Origin: an uncultured Collinsella sp.
GTDB taxonomy: Bacteria > Actinomycetota > Coriobacteriia > Coriobacteriales > Coriobacteriaceae
Assembly: GCA_900556875.1 (NCBI GenBank)
Contig: USQQ01000027.1
Location: 1-8,655 of the forward strand
DNA length: 8,655 nt
Reading direction: 5' to 3'
This document shows, in pieces, positions 6,316-8,655 of this stretch (within the stretch, counting starts at the first letter, position 1; every line of letters begins with the position of its first letter). The notes below the pieces were generated by a model that saw only the letters and a program-made list of their open reading frames with translations, did not search any database and was not told the origin of the DNA. The position numbers and the translations under genes are program-made.

Positions 6316-7152
6316 CTACTGAACACCGAGCACTCCAAAGAACGCGCCGGCGATACTCACGAGTAGGATCACGAGCATGATGAGCAGCGGATTCATCTTC
6401 TTCTTGAGCATGAGATAGACAATTCCAAACAGCCCCATCGTGACAAAGCCCGGGAAGATTCCGTTGAGCAGCTCGGCGAGCGTCTGAGCGCCATCGCCCG
6501 CGCCGACCATGAGCGGAATGTCCACGGTGACCATCTCCATGGTCATAGCGCCGATCACCATGGCGCCCATGATAGAGGCCATCTTGACGATCGTGTCCAT
6601 AATGCCCGATTCCTGGACCTTGCTGATCATGTCCGAGCCAAAGCGATATCCCACAAACGTCAGCAGGTAACGGATGATGTAGTGGGGGACGTTGAACACG
6701 AGCAGGAACAAAATCGGGCCAAGAATAGAGCCCTGCAGCGCCAGCGACGTGCCGACACCCGTTGCCAAAATTCGCAGCGTACCCCAGTAGAAGGCATCGC
6801 CCACGCCGGACAGCGGTCCCATCAAAGCAAGCTTGACATTAGAGATCGCGCTCGTGTCAAAGTTATCTTCGGTGGCGTTGACTTCTTCCATTGCGGCAGC
6901 AATGGACATGGGGAGCGTCGAGATGTACGGCGTGACGTTATAGAGCTCCATATGGCGCTTGAGTGCGGCCTTAAAGTCCGCATCCTGCGGATACAGCTTG
7001 CGAAGGATCGGCATAAGGGCCCACATAAAGCCGATATGGCCCATACGCTCGTAGTTCCAGGAATGCTCATAGGGAATCGAGCGCCAGAACAGCTTCTTAA
7101 GGTCTGCGCGGGAAATCAGCCCGTCGTAAGAAGACTCAAACTTAAAACTCAT
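6316..7152 (-). CDS. PTS mannose/fructose/sorbose-family EIID membrane component
   Basis: EIID is the second membrane subunit of mannose-family PTS transporters and works with EIIC to move sugar while EIIB phosphorylates it. The 278-residue protein shows the family pattern: SWNYERMGHIGFMWALMPIL (31-50) near the N-terminus, AMEE (87-90), VKLALMGPLSGVGDAFYWG (106-124), a hydrophobic segment at about 143-167, and a C-terminal membrane helix at about 254-274. The segment YNVTPYISTLP (71-81) occupies the place of the more usual FNTHP, hinting at a subfamily other than classical mannose transporters. A longer reading from 7218 exists, but its extra 22 residues are Arg-rich, lie within EIIC coding sequence and lack family similarity. 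The ATG at 7152 has GGGAG upstream. It overlaps the end of EIIC by 11 bases. Confidence 0.94.
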   Translation of the reverse strand: MSFKFESSYDGLISRADLKKLFWRSIPYEHSWNYERMGHIGFMWALMPILRKLYPQDADFKAALKRHMELYNVTPYISTLPMSIAAAMEEVNATEDNFDTSAISNVKLALMGPLSGVGDAFYWGTLRILATGVGTSLALQGSILGPILFLLVFNVPHYIIRYLLTFVGYRFGSDMISKVQESGIMDTIVKMASIMGAMVIGAMTMEMVTVDIPLMVGAGDGAQTLAELLNGIFPGFVTMGLFGIVYLMLKKKMNPLLIMLVILLVSIAGAFFGVLGVQ

Positions 7153-7933
7153 CGAACCCACTCCCAATCGCAGGATCCTCGGTTGCCACTGCGGACTGCT
7201 CCGCCTTTTTCTTGTCACCCAAAACCGTCATCGCGACGACGATAATCGCGGCAAAGATCGCCACGCCCGTCGTGCTAATGCCAAAGTAGGCGACGAGGAA
7301 GAAGCCAGCGAAGAAGAACGGAGCCACTGTTTTGTTCATAATCATCTGTGCCAGCATCGCAAAGCCGAGTGCGGGCAAGAAGGCGGCGGCGACATCCATG
7401 CCGGTCTGAACGAAATCGGGGATGATGTTGAGCAGGCTGGCAACAGCATCGGCGCCAAAGAAGAATGCCAGGGGAATGATCAGCAGGCCGCACCAGCTCT
7501 GCGCGTAACCGGCGATGAGCATGTTGCGCGTGATGGCCTTGGTGTCTCCGTCCTCGACGTTTTTGTCGATACGGTGCACCAGCAGCAGCATGACCGGCTG
7601 GCCAAGGGCCGTATCGAGCGCCAGGACGATCGTTGCGATGGGAATGCCCAGGGTCAGGGCCGCCGAAGCGTCCGCGCCGGCCTGCATGGCAAGCGACACA
7701 CCCAGAATGGTTCCGGAAATCGTATCGGGCGGGTTATACGCACCGACCGAGATGGCACCGACCATGGCAAGCTCCATCGTGGCGCCCATAATGGTGCCGG
7801 TCACCACATCGTCCATGACAAGGCCGACCAACGGTCCGAGCACAATGGGGCGCTGAAGGTAACTCGTACCGGTCAGCCACTCGGAATAGCCCAAAAGGGC
7901 GATCAGGAAAATCAGGATCGTCTTGATAACCAT
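7142..7933 (-). CDS. PTS mannose/fructose/sorbose-family EIIC membrane permease
   Basis: EIIC forms the main sugar path of the mannose-family PTS in the cytoplasmic membrane. The 263-residue protein carries the conserved block RPIVLGPLVGLVMDD (28-42) and TGTIMGATMELAMVG (45-59), followed by ISVGAYNPPD (61-70), several hydrophobic helices, and PALGFAMLAQMIMNKTVAPF (187-206). The last hydrophobic stretch (about 207-238) is followed by a charged cytoplasmic tail (KKKAEQ... ending GFDEF) of about 24 residues. The ATG lies eight bases after the EIIB stop; AGGGG overlaps that stop codon and lies five bases from the ATG. The C-terminal codons overlap the start of EIID, so these two membrane subunits are translationally coupled. 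The substrate cannot be told from EIIC alone. Confidence 0.95.
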   Translation of the reverse strand: MVIKTILIFLIALLGYSEWLTGTSYLQRPIVLGPLVGLVMDDVVTGTIMGATMELAMVGAISVGAYNPPDTISGTILGVSLAMQAGADASAALTLGIPIATIVLALDTALGQPVMLLLVHRIDKNVEDGDTKAITRNMLIAGYAQSWCGLLIIPLAFFFGADAVASLLNIIPDFVQTGMDVAAAFLPALGFAMLAQMIMNKTVAPFFFAGFFLVAYFGISTTGVAIFAAIIVVAMTVLGDKKKAEQSAVATEDPAIGSGFDEF

Positions 7934-7941
7934 GACAACCC

Positions 7942-8412
7942 CTAACCGATGACCTTTGCGGCGTCAGTCTTCGCATCCGCCGGAATCATCTGAATGAACA
8001 GCTCATAACCCTCGCCGATCAGTTCCTTCACGTAGGCCTCGTTCTCGGGCGTAAGGAACACGCTCGTCGAGACCTGGCGGGCATCCTCGCTAAAGGCAAC
8101 ATTGCCGAGGTTGATCTTCTTGACGCCCATCGCCTTGGCGACGGCACCGGCCTGCTGGATCGTCTCGCAAACCACGAAGAGCTTGTACTTGTCGGTCACA
8201 CCGCTCTGAAGCGCCTTGACGGCGTCCTCGGTATTTTTGACAACGACCTTGCAGCCCTCCGGCTTTGCGAGGGATAGGGCCTGCAGGCGAAGCTTGTCAT
8301 TGCTGACCGTATCGCTCACCAGCAGGATGCAGTCAGCACCCAGAGCCGAGGTCCAGCTAACGGCAACCTGGCCGTGAAGCAGTCGATAATCTACGCGAAT
8401 CATTTGAATCAT
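7942..8412 (-). CDS. PTS mannose/fructose/sorbose-family EIIB phosphotransfer protein
   Basis: EIIB takes phosphate from EIIA on a histidine and passes it to the incoming sugar. The 156-residue stand-alone domain has the family signature around the phosphorylated residue, IRVDYRLLHGQVAVSW (5-20), where His13 is the phospho-acceptor by comparison with the RIDDRLIHGQV motif. KKINLGNV (98-105) is the second conserved block. The length is normal for a separate EIIB, so EIIA and EIIB are not fused as in E. coli ManX. The first ATG (8412) was preferred over the ATG three codons later because AGGAG stands six bases before it. It begins 16 bases after the EIIA stop and ends eight bases before EIIC. 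Confidence 0.95.
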   Translation of the reverse strand: MIQMIRVDYRLLHGQVAVSWTSALGADCILLVSDTVSNDKLRLQALSLAKPEGCKVVVKNTEDAVKALQSGVTDKYKLFVVCETIQQAGAVAKAMGVKKINLGNVAFSEDARQVSTSVFLTPENEAYVKELIGEGYELFIQMIPADAKTDAAKVIG

Positions 8413-8428
8413 GGTGTGCTCCTAGCGA

Positions 8429-8655
8429 TTAAAACTCGTCGAGTTCGGCCTGCCCCAGCAGGTCGTTGACGTACTTGACCTTGGTGTCGTCCGCCTCGAC
8501 GATCTGGCGAATGGCCTCATCGATCGGGGTGGAGTCGGGCACGAACAGCAGCTGAATAAGGAGTGGCAGGTTCATATTGGTCACCAGGTGCGTGTTGGGG
8601 CGCGTCTGGACGATCTTGGTGAACTCGTTGTTGACGCTGCCGCCAAAGAGGTCGG
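8429..8655 (-). CDS. PTS mannose-family EIIA (C-terminal part only)
   Basis: The last 74 codons of a reading frame entering from the right edge end in TAA at 8431-8429. The peptide begins DLFGGSVNNEFTKIV and continues with THLVTNMNLPLLIQLL, matching the conserved D.FGGSP.N and G.NLP.L blocks of the EIIA-Man domain that receives phosphate from HPr. The active-site histidine, near the N-terminus in this family, is outside the window. It is the most upstream visible gene of the PTS set. A regulator or promoter, if present, lies beyond the window. The protein ends AELDEF, echoing the EIIC end GFDEF. Confidence 0.9.
   Translation of the reverse strand, partial: DLFGGSVNNEFTKIVQTRPNTHLVTNMNLPLLIQLLFVPDSTPIDEAIRQIVEADDTKVKYVNDLLGQAELDEF

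Noticed and set aside
7153..7218. Upstream extension of EIID by 22 codons.
   Set aside because: The extra residues are Arg-rich, lie wholly inside EIIC coding sequence, and lack family similarity; the ATG at 7152 has a suitable ribosome site.
1..8655. CRISPR arrays, transposase genes, phage genes, tRNA or rRNA.
   Set aside because: No regularly spaced repeats, transposase motifs, cloverleaf candidates or rRNA-like segments were seen on either strand; the window is almost fully used by the annotated genes.

Overview
The window is GC-rich and densely coding, and every gene lies on the minus strand, so transcription runs from base 8655 towards base 1. Gene content and style (a short-form HisG fused to HisZ, a mannose-family PTS, G/C-rich third codon positions, strong AGGAGG-type ribosome sites) suggest a gut actinobacterium of the Coriobacteriia, with Collinsella as my best guess. 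That assignment comes from general knowledge, not from a marker gene.

Right half (8655 to 5396): a sugar-uptake unit. In transcription order it holds the 3' end of a mannose-family PTS EIIA gene, then EIIB, EIIC and EIID, all tightly packed or overlapping. A strong stem-loop with a short U-run follows, and then a TIM-barrel sugar epimerase/isomerase whose sequence most resembles the FrlC (fructoselysine 3-epimerase) and D-tagatose/psicose 3-epimerase group. The PTS would import and phosphorylate a sugar or sugar conjugate, and the epimerase would rearrange a ketose. The substrate cannot be read from the sequence; an Amadori compound such as fructoselysine, or a rare ketose, are the leading ideas.

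Junction (5395 to 5227): 169 bases without a gene. It carries a perfect 12-bp inverted repeat only about 35 bases before the his start codon, and a weak candidate promoter upstream of it.

Left half (5226 to 1): a histidine biosynthesis operon in the order hisZG (one fused reading frame), hisD, hisC, hisB, hisH (cut by the window edge). hisD/hisC and hisC/hisB are separated by one and zero bases. Together these genes encode the committed ATP phosphoribosyltransferase step with its histidine-sensing regulatory part, three late steps (IGP dehydratase, histidinol-phosphate aminotransferase, histidinol dehydrogenase) and the glutaminase subunit of IGP synthase. hisA, hisF, hisI and hisE are not in the window; they may follow hisH.

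Most interesting points: the HisZ-HisG fusion with a cysteine-rich catalytic half; three terminator-like hairpins placed where they could tune expression (his leader, hisB/hisH gap, EIID/epimerase gap); and the PTS plus FrlC-like epimerase pairing. No CRISPR, tRNA, rRNA, insertion sequence or phage gene was seen, and no gene-free stretch exceeds 300 bases.
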